DNA of 9,010 bases. Source: an uncultured Clostridia bacterium. Its GTDB lineage: Bacteria; Bacillota; Clostridia; TANB77; CAG-508. The stretch is from the NCBI GenBank assembly GCA_944386315.1, contig CALXAS010000060.1:1-9010 (forward strand), written 5' to 3'. This document shows positions 1-6,845 of this stretch, piece by piece (position 1 is the first letter of the stretch; every line of letters begins with the position of its first letter). The position numbers and the translations under genes were made by a program. The notes under the pieces are model-generated. The model worked only from the letters and a program-made list of their open reading frames with translations. It ran no database searches and was not told the DNA's origin.

Positions 1-73
1 AATAAACTTCGAACTCAAGGCTTTCATTCCTATGTGTGCCTTTGAGCGAAGCGAGAAAGGAATGGATTTTTTT

Positions 74-522
74 ATGGCATACTCAGATAGAGAACTACTT
101 GCTAGGATGATACAGTGTGAAGCAGGAGGAGAAGGGGACAATGGAATGAGAGCAGTTGCCTCTGTTATCATGAATAGAGTAAATAGTGCTGAAGGAGAAT
201 ATGCACGAATTTCTCGGACGGTGGTAGTATTCGCAATATTCTATTTCAACCAGGACAATTTGATTGTGCAAGAGAAACTTTAGGCGGAAGCTATAATGCA
301 CAAAATATTTATAATATGGTTCCCACAGAAGTACACTATTATATTGCAGACTGGGCAATAGCAGGAAACCGCATTTCAGAAGTGGGAGATTGCCTTTGGT
401 ATATGAACCCATTTAATCCTACTTGTCCAAATACTTTTCCATACAATGGAAGTGGAACCTGGCATACCAGAATTGTAGACCATTGTTTTTATCGACCAAC
501 CTCTCTATATCGAAATACATAA
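74..522 (+). pseudogene. cwlJ: CwlJ/SleB-family spore cortex-lytic hydrolase, frameshifted
   Basis: Predicted spore cortex peptidoglycan hydrolase (Hydrolase_2 / SleB-CwlJ family) acting during germination. The first part, from ATG 74, reads MAYSDRELLARMIQCEAGGE and continues to ARISR at about 217; it contains the EAGGEG segment with the family's expected catalytic Glu and the MNRV block. The rest is in the next frame from about 220 (GGSIRNILFQPGQFDCA) to TAA 520-522, and ends in LWYMNPF and HCFYRPT, which match the CwlJ C-terminus. Neither a signal peptide nor a peptidoglycan-binding domain is visible, which fits CwlJ rather than SleB. One missing base, or two extra bases (the AC at 218-219), explains the break; rejoined, the protein is about 149 residues, near the usual CwlJ size. 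An AGAAAGGA site ends 12 nt before ATG 74; in-frame ATGs at 32 and 62 are less likely because their ribosome-site spacing is poor and the family normally begins at MAYSDREL. It is a real pseudogene or a sequence error; the base change is seen, the cause is not. Confidence 0.85.
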
Positions 523-546
523 AATAAGAAAGGAATGAGAAAAAAG

Positions 547-852
547 ATGGAAGAAGAAAATAGAGTGCATCTCAATAGCAATTCACCAGAGACATTAACT
601 AACAATATATACACACCAGCTTTTTTAAGACAGTTTATTGGAAGGTTAGTTAGAATTGAATTCTTAATAGGGACCAATAATTTAGTAGATAGGGTAGGAC
701 TTTTAGAAGAAGTAGGAGCCAGTTATGTGGTTATACGACAAATAGAAAGCGGAAATTTACTTTATGCAGATATTTATTCTATCAAATTTGTCTTAATTGC
801 GGAAAATCCATATAGACCAAATTACCAAAATTATCCCTATCCGGTTGTTTAG
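547..852 (+). CDS. gerQ: GerQ-like spore coat protein
   Basis: Small soluble protein of about 101 residues, likely a spore coat protein of the GerQ (YwdL) family. In Bacillus, GerQ is a coat protein required for CwlJ to be present in the spore and thus for Ca-dipicolinate germination. The visible pattern is a polar N-terminus (residues 1-25), then a core FLRQFIGRLVRIEFLIG, GLLEEVGASYVVIRQ, a short SGNLLYADIYSIKFV strand pair, and a Tyr/Pro/Asn-rich tail ending PYPVV. This follows the layout of GerQ: a hydrophobic start, G-K/R-x-V, G-x-(L/I)-E-x-x-G, an 'I/V-L/I' strand, then a Y-I-x-F-like strand and a Tyr-rich tail. I recalled this similarity from memory and did not search. The position 24 nt after cwlJ supports it strongly. 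Start 547 is chosen because AGAAAGGA (527-534) touches the alternative ATG 535 but sits 12 nt before 547, the same spacing as cwlJ. The Gln/Lys-rich N-terminus of Bacillus GerQ is missing here. Confidence 0.7.
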   Translation: MEEENRVHLNSNSPETLTNNIYTPAFLRQFIGRLVRIEFLIGTNNLVDRVGLLEEVGASYVVIRQIESGNLLYADIYSIKFVLIAENPYRPNYQNYPYPVV

Positions 853-914
853 TGTCCCAAAAATATCAGGGATGAATGGGACATGTCCCACTTATCCCTG
901 ATATATCTGGGACA
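853..914. repeat. 62-bp palindrome made of two inverted 31-nt REP-like units
   Basis: A near-perfect inverted repeat centred between 883 and 884. By hand, 27 of 31 positions pair Watson-Crick, one is G-T, and three mismatch (860, 862 and 876 with their partners). The heptamer TGTCCCA / TGGGACA occurs four times: 853-859, 877-883, 884-890 and 908-914. An 11-bp block, ATATCAGGGAT (863-873), pairs with 894-904. Each 31-nt half is itself bounded by inverted heptamers, so it can fold as one long hairpin or as two smaller ones. It starts one base after the gerQ stop codon and ends 24 nt before the pta -35 box. No T-run follows on either strand, so it is not a classical intrinsic terminator, though it could still end or stabilise transcripts. 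A REP/MITE-like element is the leading idea; an operator for pta is the alternative. Confidence 0.85.
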
Positions 915-938
915 TCCTAAGAAAAAAGTCAAAAAAAC

Positions 939-967
939 TTGTACTTTTTTTATTTTGCGGATATAAT
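939..967 (+). promoter_or_regulatory. Sigma-A-type promoter of pta-ackA
   Basis: A -10 box TATAAT (962-967, perfect) lies 17 nt after TTGTAC (939-944), which keeps the TTG of the -35 consensus. A-rich tracts just upstream (922-937) could act as an UP element. The expected start of transcription is near 974, giving a leader of about 30 nt with AGGAGGAG at 988-995, 8 nt before ATG 1004. The leader is too short to hold a riboswitch or T-box. Confidence 0.75.
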
Positions 968-1003
968 AACAGAAGAAATAAAGAAATAGGAGGAGTAAGA
1001 GTT

Positions 1004-2002
1004 ATGTCTTTTATAGACGAGATTAAACAAAGAGCAAAACAAGATATTAAAACAATTGTCTTACCAGAGAGTGATGACATAAGAGTAATTAAAGGTGCAG
1101 CTATTGCACTAAAAGAGGCTTATGCGGATATTATTCTAGTAGGAAACAAAGAAAAAGTTAGCAAACTTGCAGAAGAAAATGGAGTAGATATTAGCAAGGC
1201 AAAAATTGTAGATCCAGAGCTTTCGGATAAATTTAGCAGTTATGCAAATGCATTTTATGAACTTAGAAAAGCAAAGGGAATGACATTAGAAAAGGCAAAA
1301 GAATTAATGCGTGATACAGTATATTTTGGCATGATGATGGTAAAACAAGGAGATGCAGATGGACTAGTCTCAGGTGCTTGTCATTCTACTTCTGACACAT
1401 TACGACCAGCACTTCAAATTTTAAAAACTGCACCAGGCACAAAATTGGTTTCAGCCTTTTTCTTAATGGTAGTTCCTAATTGTGCTTATGGTGCCAATGG
1501 AACCTTTATTTTTGCAGATAGTGGACTAAATGAATACCCAGATGCGGATAGCTTATCTGAAATTGCTATTTCCTCTGCTAAAAGTTTTGAGCAATTAGTA
1601 GGAGAGCAGCCACGAGTAGCTATGCTTTCTTATTCTACTTATGGAAGTGCACATTCTCCACTAACAGAAAAAGTAGTAGAAGCAACCAAGCTATTGAAGG
1701 AAAAACAACCAAATTTAATTGCAGATGGAGAGTTACAACTGGATGCAGCTATTGTTCCAGAAATTGCAGCATCTAAAGCACCAGGAAGTCCAGTAGAAGG
1801 AAAAGCTAATGTGTTGGTATTCCCAGATTTAGATGCAGGTAATATTGGTTACAAATTAGTACAAAGACTTGCTAAAGCAGAGGCATATGGACCGCTTTGC
1901 CAAGGTATTGCAAAACCAGTAAATGACCTATCTAGAGGTTGTAGTGCAGAAGATGTAGCAGGAGTAATTGCTATTACTTCTGTACAAGGTCAAAAAGAAT
2001 AG
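1004..2002 (+). CDS. pta: Phosphate acetyltransferase (phosphotransacetylase)
   Basis: Cytosolic enzyme that converts acetyl-CoA and phosphate to acetyl phosphate and CoA, the first step of acetate formation. The 332-residue length fits the short, single-domain (PTA_PTB) form common in Clostridia, without the N-terminal regulatory domains of the E. coli enzyme. Visible family blocks are VLPESDDIRV (19-28), GDADGLVSGACHSTSDTLRP (116-135), SYSTYGSA (209-216), FPDLDAGNIGYKLVQRL (273-289) and KPVNDLSRGCSAEDV (304-318). Compared with the Methanosarcina thermophila enzyme as I recall it, residues R88, R134, C160, S310, R311 and D317 stand at the known CoA-binding and active-site positions, shifted by one. 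The start has an ideal AGGAGGAG site 8 nt upstream. It lies 19 nt (or 10 nt, depending on the kinase start) before the first acetate kinase, the normal pta-ackA order. I see nothing abnormal in it. Confidence 0.96.
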   Translation: MSFIDEIKQRAKQDIKTIVLPESDDIRVIKGAAIALKEAYADIILVGNKEKVSKLAEENGVDISKAKIVDPELSDKFSSYANAFYELRKAKGMTLEKAKELMRDTVYFGMMMVKQGDADGLVSGACHSTSDTLRPALQILKTAPGTKLVSAFFLMVVPNCAYGANGTFIFADSGLNEYPDADSLSEIAISSAKSFEQLVGEQPRVAMLSYSTYGSAHSPLTEKVVEATKLLKEKQPNLIADGELQLDAAIVPEIAASKAPGSPVEGKANVLVFPDLDAGNIGYKLVQRLAKAEAYGPLCQGIAKPVNDLSRGCSAEDVAGVIAITSVQGQKE

Positions 2003-2021
2003 GAAAGGAAAGATGAAAATT

Positions 2022-3218
2022 ATGAAAATATTAGTATTGAACAGTGGAAGTTCTTCTTTGAAATATCAATTATTAGATATGGAAACAGAGAAAGTATTAG
2101 CAAAAGGAAATTATGAAAGAATTGGAATAGGAGGTTCTTTTGTTACACATAAAGTAGGAAAAGAAAAATATACCTATGAGAAAGATGTTAAAAATCATGA
2201 AGAAGCTATTAGCTTTGTCATGGAACAATTTACAGATAAAGAGCATGGTGTTATTTCTTCTTTAGATGAAATTAATGCGATTGGACATAGAGTAGTACAT
2301 GGAGGAGAAAAATTTAACAAGTCTGTTATCATTACAGAAGAGGTAAAAAATACGATTAGAGATTGTATTGAACTTGCACCATTACATAACCCAGCAGCTC
2401 TAACAGGAATTGAAGCTTGTGAAAAAGTAATGCCAGGAAAACCAAATGTAGCAGTATTTGATACAGCATTTCATCAAACAATTCCAGAAGAAAGATATAT
2501 TTATCCTATTCCATATGAATATTATGAAAAATATAGAATTCGTAAATATGGTTTCCATGGTACTTCTCATAAATATGTTTCTAGAAGAATTGCAGAGATT
2601 TTAGGAAAACCAGTAGAAGACCTAAAAATTATCAACTGCCACTTAGGACAAGGAGCGAGCTTGTGCGCTATAGAGGGAGGAAAATCTGTAGATACTTCTA
2701 TGGGATTTACACCACTTGCAGGTATTGCTATGGGAACACGTAGTGGGGACTTAGATCCATCTGTAGTTACTTATCTAATGAAAAAAGAAAATTTAACACC
2801 AGATGAAATGGAGAAAATTCTAAATAAACAATCTGGTTTATTAGGAATTTCTGGACTTTCTGCAGATAATAGAGATTTATTAGCTTCTATTCAAAATCAA
2901 GACGAACATAGCAAGAGAGCAAAAATGGCAATGGAAACCTATTGTTACATTATTGCACAATATATTGCTAAATATACTGTAGCAATGAATGGTGTAGATG
3001 TGATTACTTTTGCAGGAGGAGTAGGAGAAAGAGGACCAGATGAAAGAAAGATGATTTGTGACCATTTAAGCTTTATGGGAGTGGAATTAGATGAAGAGGC
3101 AAATAAGGTAAAAGCAGAAGAAAAACAAATTTCAAGTAGCAATTCTAAAGTAGCAGTATGGATTGTACCAACAGAGGAAGAACTTATGATTGCAAGAGAT
3201 ACAGTAGCACTTATTTAA
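2022..3218 (+). CDS. ackA: Acetate kinase, first copy
   Basis: Converts acetyl phosphate and ADP to acetate and ATP, the energy-yielding step after Pta; ASKHA-fold cytosolic enzyme, usually a homodimer. From ATG 2022 it has 398 residues, the usual length. Residues at known Methanosarcina acetate kinase positions are present: N7, S10, S12 and K14 in NSGSSSLKYQ; R90 and V92 in GHRVVHGGEKF; L121 in APLHNPA; D147 in FDTAFHQTIP; F178 and the next His in GFHGTSH; P231; R240 in MGTRSGDLDP; and the C-terminal PTEEEL Glu. The acetate pocket (V92, L121, F178, P231) is therefore canonical. The odd point is the nucleotide loop: AGGVGERGPDERK (331-343) replaces the usual TAGIGENxxxxRE. ATG 2013 (adding MKI) is a possible start with better spacing to the AGGA at 2001-2004; 2022 matches the family start and the second copy. 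Confidence 0.95.
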   Translation: MKILVLNSGSSSLKYQLLDMETEKVLAKGNYERIGIGGSFVTHKVGKEKYTYEKDVKNHEEAISFVMEQFTDKEHGVISSLDEINAIGHRVVHGGEKFNKSVIITEEVKNTIRDCIELAPLHNPAALTGIEACEKVMPGKPNVAVFDTAFHQTIPEERYIYPIPYEYYEKYRIRKYGFHGTSHKYVSRRIAEILGKPVEDLKIINCHLGQGASLCAIEGGKSVDTSMGFTPLAGIAMGTRSGDLDPSVVTYLMKKENLTPDEMEKILNKQSGLLGISGLSADNRDLLASIQNQDEHSKRAKMAMETYCYIIAQYIAKYTVAMNGVDVITFAGGVGERGPDERKMICDHLSFMGVELDEEANKVKAEEKQISSSNSKVAVWIVPTEEELMIARDTVALI

Positions 3219-3228
3219 TAAAGTTTAT

Positions 3229-3255
3229 GCAATTTAAGGAACGTCCCTAAATTGC
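3229..3255. repeat. 27-nt palindrome between the two acetate kinase genes
   Basis: The arms GCAATTTA (3229-3236) and TAAATTGC (3248-3255) pair perfectly. After one A-C mismatch, GGA (3238-3240) pairs with TCC (3244-3246), leaving a three-base loop. It starts 10 nt after the ackA stop codon and ends 4 nt before the AGAAAGGA ribosome site (3258-3265) of the second kinase. There is no T-run. The core GGAACGTCCC shares GTCCC with the 62-bp element at 853-914, but the arms differ. It may be a small REP-like element, or an mRNA hairpin that sets different expression of the two kinases. Confidence 0.75.
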
Positions 3256-3272
3256 AAAGAAAGGATATTCGT

Positions 3273-4466
3273 ATGAAAATTTTAGTAATCAATTGTGGAA
3301 GTTCTTCCTTGAAATATCAATTATTAGATATGGATACAGAAGAAGTTCTTGCCAAAGGAAATTATGAGAGAATTGGACAAGGTAATAGCTTTTTAACACA
3401 TAAAGTAAATGGAGAAAAATATGTGTTAGAAAATCCAGTGGAAAATCATGAGCAAGCATTGGCTTTTATGATACACCAATTGTTAAATGAAAAATATGCG
3501 GTAATACAATCTTTAGAAGAGATAGAAGCGATAGGGCACAGAGTACCACATGGAAAAGATTTATTTAGTGAATCTGTACTTATTACAGAAAAGGTAGAAG
3601 AAGAGATTGCAAGTTGTACTGAACTTGCACCACTTCATACACCTGCTATATTAAGTGGAATAGAAGCTTGTAAGAAAGTACTTGCTGGAAAGCCAATGGT
3701 AGCTGTATTTGATACAGCATTTCATCAAACGATTCCAGAAGAAAGATACATTTATCCTATTCCTTATGAATACTATCAAAAGGATAATGTGCGTAAATAT
3801 GGTTTTCATGGTACATCTCACCGTTATGTGTCGCAAAGGTTAGCAGAATTAATGCAAAAACCAATAGAAGATTTAAAAATAGTGGTATGCCATTTAGGCC
3901 AAGGGGCAAGTTTATGTGCAGTAGAAGGAGGAAAATCTGTAGAAACTACTATGGGAATGACACCTGTATCTGGCATTATGATGTGTGCTAGAAGTGGAGA
4001 TTTAGATCCATCTATCGTTACTTATTTAATGAAAAAAGAAAATTTAACACCAGACGAAATGGAAGACATATTAAATAAGAAATCAGGTGTGCTAGGAATT
4101 TCTGGAGTAAGTCCTGATTTTCGAGATATTGAAAAAGCAGCAGATGAGGGAGACAAAAAAGCAATTTTAGCTAGAAAAGCCTACTGCTACAATGTAGCAC
4201 AATATGTTGCCAAATGTGCAGTTGCTATGAATGGTATAGATGCCATTGCATTTACTGCAGGAGTGGGAGAAAATCAAATTCATATTCGTGAAGGAATTTG
4301 TGAACATTTGAATTTTATGGGAGTAGAATTAGACAAAAAGAAAAATGAAATAAGAGCAGAGGAAAAAGAAATATCTACATCAGATTCTAAAGTAAAAGTG
4401 TGGGTAGTTCCTACGAATGAAGAATTAGTGATTGCAAGAGACACTAAAAGAATTGTAGAAAAATAA
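3273..4466 (+). CDS. ackA2: Acetate kinase paralogue with altered substrate pocket
   Basis: Second acetate kinase family protein, 397 residues, clearly a duplicate of the preceding gene: long blocks are identical, for example FDTAFHQTIPEERYIYPIP and TYLMKKENLTPDEME. The main catalytic residues stay: N7, S10, S12, K14, R90, D147, F178 with its His, P231, R240 and PTNEEL. The nucleotide loop FTAGVGEN (327-334) is canonical, unlike copy one. The acetate side differs: GHRVPHGKDLF replaces GHRVVHGGEKF, so V92 (acetate pocket Val93 in M. thermophila) is Pro and G95 is Lys; GIMMCARSGD replaces GIAMGTRSGD, so the residues just before R240 are Cys-Ala, not Gly-Thr; V232 follows P231. It may use another short-chain acid, work poorly, or pair with copy one as a heterodimer; these are inferences. 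The start is ATG 3273, with AGAAAGGA 7 nt upstream; a TTG at 3252 lies inside the palindrome and is unlikely. Confidence 0.9.
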   Translation: MKILVINCGSSSLKYQLLDMDTEEVLAKGNYERIGQGNSFLTHKVNGEKYVLENPVENHEQALAFMIHQLLNEKYAVIQSLEEIEAIGHRVPHGKDLFSESVLITEKVEEEIASCTELAPLHTPAILSGIEACKKVLAGKPMVAVFDTAFHQTIPEERYIYPIPYEYYQKDNVRKYGFHGTSHRYVSQRLAELMQKPIEDLKIVVCHLGQGASLCAVEGGKSVETTMGMTPVSGIMMCARSGDLDPSIVTYLMKKENLTPDEMEDILNKKSGVLGISGVSPDFRDIEKAADEGDKKAILARKAYCYNVAQYVAKCAVAMNGIDAIAFTAGVGENQIHIREGICEHLNFMGVELDKKKNEIRAEEKEISTSDSKVKVWVVPTNEELVIARDTKRIVEK

Positions 4467-4500
4467 GAACGAACATAAGAAAATAAAAGGATAGGATGAA

Positions 4501-6144
4501 ATGATGAAATTAGAAACAATCAAAAAAATAGGAAAAGAACATAAATTTGCGATTTTATTTTTTATGATAGGGTTTGCCATAAGTATTTTTGTGGCGCCCT
4601 ATGGTATTTTTTGTGACGAAGCAGATGTGATTACGGCTTCCTGGCTTATGAGCAAGGGCGAATTGTTATATAAGGATATTTTTTCTCACCATATGCCAGT
4701 ACCTTATTTCTTTTTAGAAATTTTTCAATTTTTTTCAAACAATCTTGTTTTTTTAAGAATAAGTTTTGCTATCGTAACACAAGCTTATTTTATTTTACTA
4801 TATCTATTTTTTCGAAAAAAATTACATCCTTATGTAATCCCTATTGTTTCTGTTTTGTGGGAATTAGTAAGACATATGTTTATGCAACAAATGATTTTAG
4901 CAGATACTTTTGTAGCACTGGGTCTTTTTACTGTTTTTTTAGAAATAGTGACCCATAAAGAAGCAAAGTATGCACTAAAGGACAAAATTTTAATTGCATT
5001 TGCCACTTTTATTTCTTTTGGTTCTAGCCTAATTGCGGTATATCCCTTAATGATTTTTTATGTGTACTATATCATAAAACGTATTGTGCTATATGTAAAA
5101 GAAAAAGAGAAGGCTTTGGCTTATTTTAAAGAAGACCTAGGATTTGCTGGCATTGTTTTGTGTCCTTTTTTCCTATTTGCTTTTTATTTATTAGCAACCA
5201 ATACATGGGGAGACTTTTGGGAAAATGCAATTTTCTTTAATACAGATTATTACAGTCTTTATAATGGAGAAGAAACACCTATTACTTTAATATTAAACCA
5301 ATTTTTAAATTTTCCGCACAAAACATGGTTACACTTTTTTATTAGTACTGCTTACTTTCCAGATATGTTTTATTATACAACAGACATGTTTATCTCTTTC
5401 AACTACCTTGTATTTTTAGTTTGGTCTGTCATAGCATTGTGGAGATATAAAAAAAGAGCAATTTTATATATTCTATTTATTTACTTTTGCTACATGAGAG
5501 ATGGTTTCCATGTTACTCCATTTATTCTATTTACTCAATATATGGTAGCAGAAGCACTTATCTGGGCATTTTCTAAAATGAAAACAGAAAAGAAGGCAAA
5601 GCCAAAAGAAACGATAGCTGTTGTACTTATTCTTTTTTATGCCATATTACACTTTGCTTTATTGGGAAATGACTTAAAAGGACTATTAGAAGGAAATGAG
5701 TATGTAACAGATTATGGAAAAGAATATAAAGATGTGATAATAGCAGTTACAGAGGAAGAGGATACGATATGGGCAGTTCCTATGAAAGCAGAACTCTACT
5801 TTGTAACAAACCGTATGCCTGCAAATGAAAATATTTTTTATTTACCGTGGCAGAGTATAAAGTCAGGCGTTAATGAGGAGATTCAAAAAGATTTAATAGA
5901 AAATAAAGCAAAAGTAATTGTTTATGATGGAGAAGAATTATTATGGTCAGATAAAATTGTTACTTCCGAATATTGTGGATGGTTAGAAGAATTTTTACAA
6001 GAAAGCTATTTTACCATAAAAGGATTAGATGATGTATATTTCTTAAAAGAGGAAGAAAGCAAAATCATAGAAAAATTAATAGAAAAAAATATAGTAAGGA
6101 GAGAAGAAAATGGAGAGATTGTATGTAGTAATGCCAGCGTATAA
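4501..6144 (+). CDS. GT-C-like multi-pass membrane glycosyltransferase, first copy
   Basis: A 547-residue integral membrane protein with about 10-11 predicted hydrophobic segments (roughly 16-34, 82-104, 111-151, 163-200, 214-234, 276-357 and 370-390) and a soluble C-terminal domain (about 400-547), likely outside the membrane. The first loop has FCDEADVITASWLMSKG (37-53, with D39-E40), then LLYKDIF and HHMPVPYF (63-70). An acidic pair in the first outer loop, a 'G-x-L-Y-x-D' turn and a Pro-containing block are typical of GT-C enzymes of the PMT/ArnT/GT39 kind, which take sugar from a polyprenyl-phosphate donor; here HHMPVP stands where KPP is usual. The paralogue two genes downstream aligns without a gap from here to residue 516. 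The tail after residue 516 is an extension the paralogue lacks, and its end overlaps the next gene by 35 nt. It begins 34 nt after ackA2 with no visible promoter. ATG 4504 is an equal alternative start. The substrate is unknown. Confidence 0.75.
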   Translation: MMKLETIKKIGKEHKFAILFFMIGFAISIFVAPYGIFCDEADVITASWLMSKGELLYKDIFSHHMPVPYFFLEIFQFFSNNLVFLRISFAIVTQAYFILLYLFFRKKLHPYVIPIVSVLWELVRHMFMQQMILADTFVALGLFTVFLEIVTHKEAKYALKDKILIAFATFISFGSSLIAVYPLMIFYVYYIIKRIVLYVKEKEKALAYFKEDLGFAGIVLCPFFLFAFYLLATNTWGDFWENAIFFNTDYYSLYNGEETPITLILNQFLNFPHKTWLHFFISTAYFPDMFYYTTDMFISFNYLVFLVWSVIALWRYKKRAILYILFIYFCYMRDGFHVTPFILFTQYMVAEALIWAFSKMKTEKKAKPKETIAVVLILFYAILHFALLGNDLKGLLEGNEYVTDYGKEYKDVIIAVTEEEDTIWAVPMKAELYFVTNRMPANENIFYLPWQSIKSGVNEEIQKDLIENKAKVIVYDGEELLWSDKIVTSEYCGWLEEFLQESYFTIKGLDDVYFLKEEESKIIEKLIEKNIVRREENGEIVCSNASV

Positions 6145-6838
6145 TGAGGAGAAAAATATTGAAAAAGTAGTAAGGAGTTGGCATGCCGTATTAGAAAAAG
6201 TAGATAAAACAGCTAGGTTATTAATTGTAGATGATGGTTCTACAGATGACACTTACAATATTATATGGGATTTACAAAGAGAATTACCACAAATGGAATT
6301 TCAATATAAAAAGAATTCTGGTCATGGAGCTACAGTGCTATTTGCTTATGAATACGCTATGGCAAGAGGGGCTACTTATATTTTCCAAACAGATTCGGAT
6401 GGACAAACTAACCCGGAAGAATTTTTAGAATTTTGGAAACAAAGAGAAGAATACGATATGATTATTGGAAGTAGAGAACAAAGGGGAGATGGCTTTTTTA
6501 GAAAGTTTGCAAGTAAAGTATTAAAGTTTGTTATTAAAATAACATTGCATACAGATGTAGAAGATGCTAATACACCATTTCGTTTAATGAAAACAGAAAC
6601 TTTAAAAAAATATATGCCAAAAATTCCAAAAGACTTTTATTTATCTAACGCTTTAATTACAGCATTGTTTGTAAAATATAAGGAAAAAGTAAAATTTATT
6701 CCCATCACTTTTCAAGCAAGGCAAGCAGGAAAAAACTCTATTAACTTTGAGAAACTAGTACATACAGGTTGGGAAACATTACGTGATTTTAGAAAAATAA
6801 ATAAAAACTTAGAAGATAAAAAAGCAAAGGAAGGATGA
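6110..6838 (+). CDS. GT2 family glycosyltransferase, DPM1/GtrB-like
   Basis: Cytosolic or membrane-associated family 2 glycosyltransferase of 242 residues. The GT-A fold signatures are visible: MPAYNEEKNI (8-17), LIVDDGSTDDT (38-48), GHGATV (71-76), the DXD metal and sugar-nucleotide site in TDSDGQTNPEEF (94-105, D95 and D97), DANTPFRLMK (152-161) and FQARQAGKNS (201-210), which resembles the R-x-x-G-x-S element of dolichol-phosphate mannose synthase-like enzymes. Such enzymes transfer a sugar from a nucleotide donor to a polyprenyl phosphate, making the substrate for GT-C proteins; this is why its position between two GT-C paralogues is telling. The C-terminal transmembrane helices found in many GtrB proteins are missing. 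No flippase (GtrA-like) gene lies in the window. AAGGAGAGA (6096-6104) places GGAG 8 nt before ATG 6110, so the start is well supported despite overlapping the upstream gene. The sugar cannot be told from sequence. Confidence 0.88.
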   Translation: MERLYVVMPAYNEEKNIEKVVRSWHAVLEKVDKTARLLIVDDGSTDDTYNIIWDLQRELPQMEFQYKKNSGHGATVLFAYEYAMARGATYIFQTDSDGQTNPEEFLEFWKQREEYDMIIGSREQRGDGFFRKFASKVLKFVIKITLHTDVEDANTPFRLMKTETLKKYMPKIPKDFYLSNALITALFVKYKEKVKFIPITFQARQAGKNSINFEKLVHTGWETLRDFRKINKNLEDKKAKEG

Positions 6839-6845
6839 AATAAAA

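Noticed and set aside
14..46. Imperfect stem CTCAAGGC (14-21) with GCCTTTGAG (38-46) before cwlJ
   Set aside because: It has a bulge and a 16-nt loop, no T-run, and too little upstream sequence is available to judge it.
205..225. Programmed ribosomal frameshift in cwlJ
   Set aside because: There is no slippery heptamer or clear downstream pseudoknot, and CwlJ genes are not known to use recoding; mutation or error is simpler.
95..412. A 105-residue open frame on the - strand opposite cwlJ
   Set aside because: It lies fully antisense to recognisable CwlJ coding sequence, has no recognisable motif and no family resemblance.
853..930. Palindrome as a classical Rho-independent terminator of gerQ
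   Set aside because: The hairpin is strong, but no run of T follows it on the + strand (TCCTAAGAAAA follows) and none on the - strand; it may still affect transcription.
1968..2021. Earlier TTG start for the first acetate kinase within pta
   Set aside because: It would overlap pta by 35 nt and add residues absent from the family, while ATG 2022 (or 2013) has a ribosome site and the expected MKILVLN start.
6231..6428. A 65-residue + strand open frame inside the GT2 gene
   Set aside because: It overlaps the DDGSTD and DXD regions of a clear glycosyltransferase in another frame; a shadow frame.
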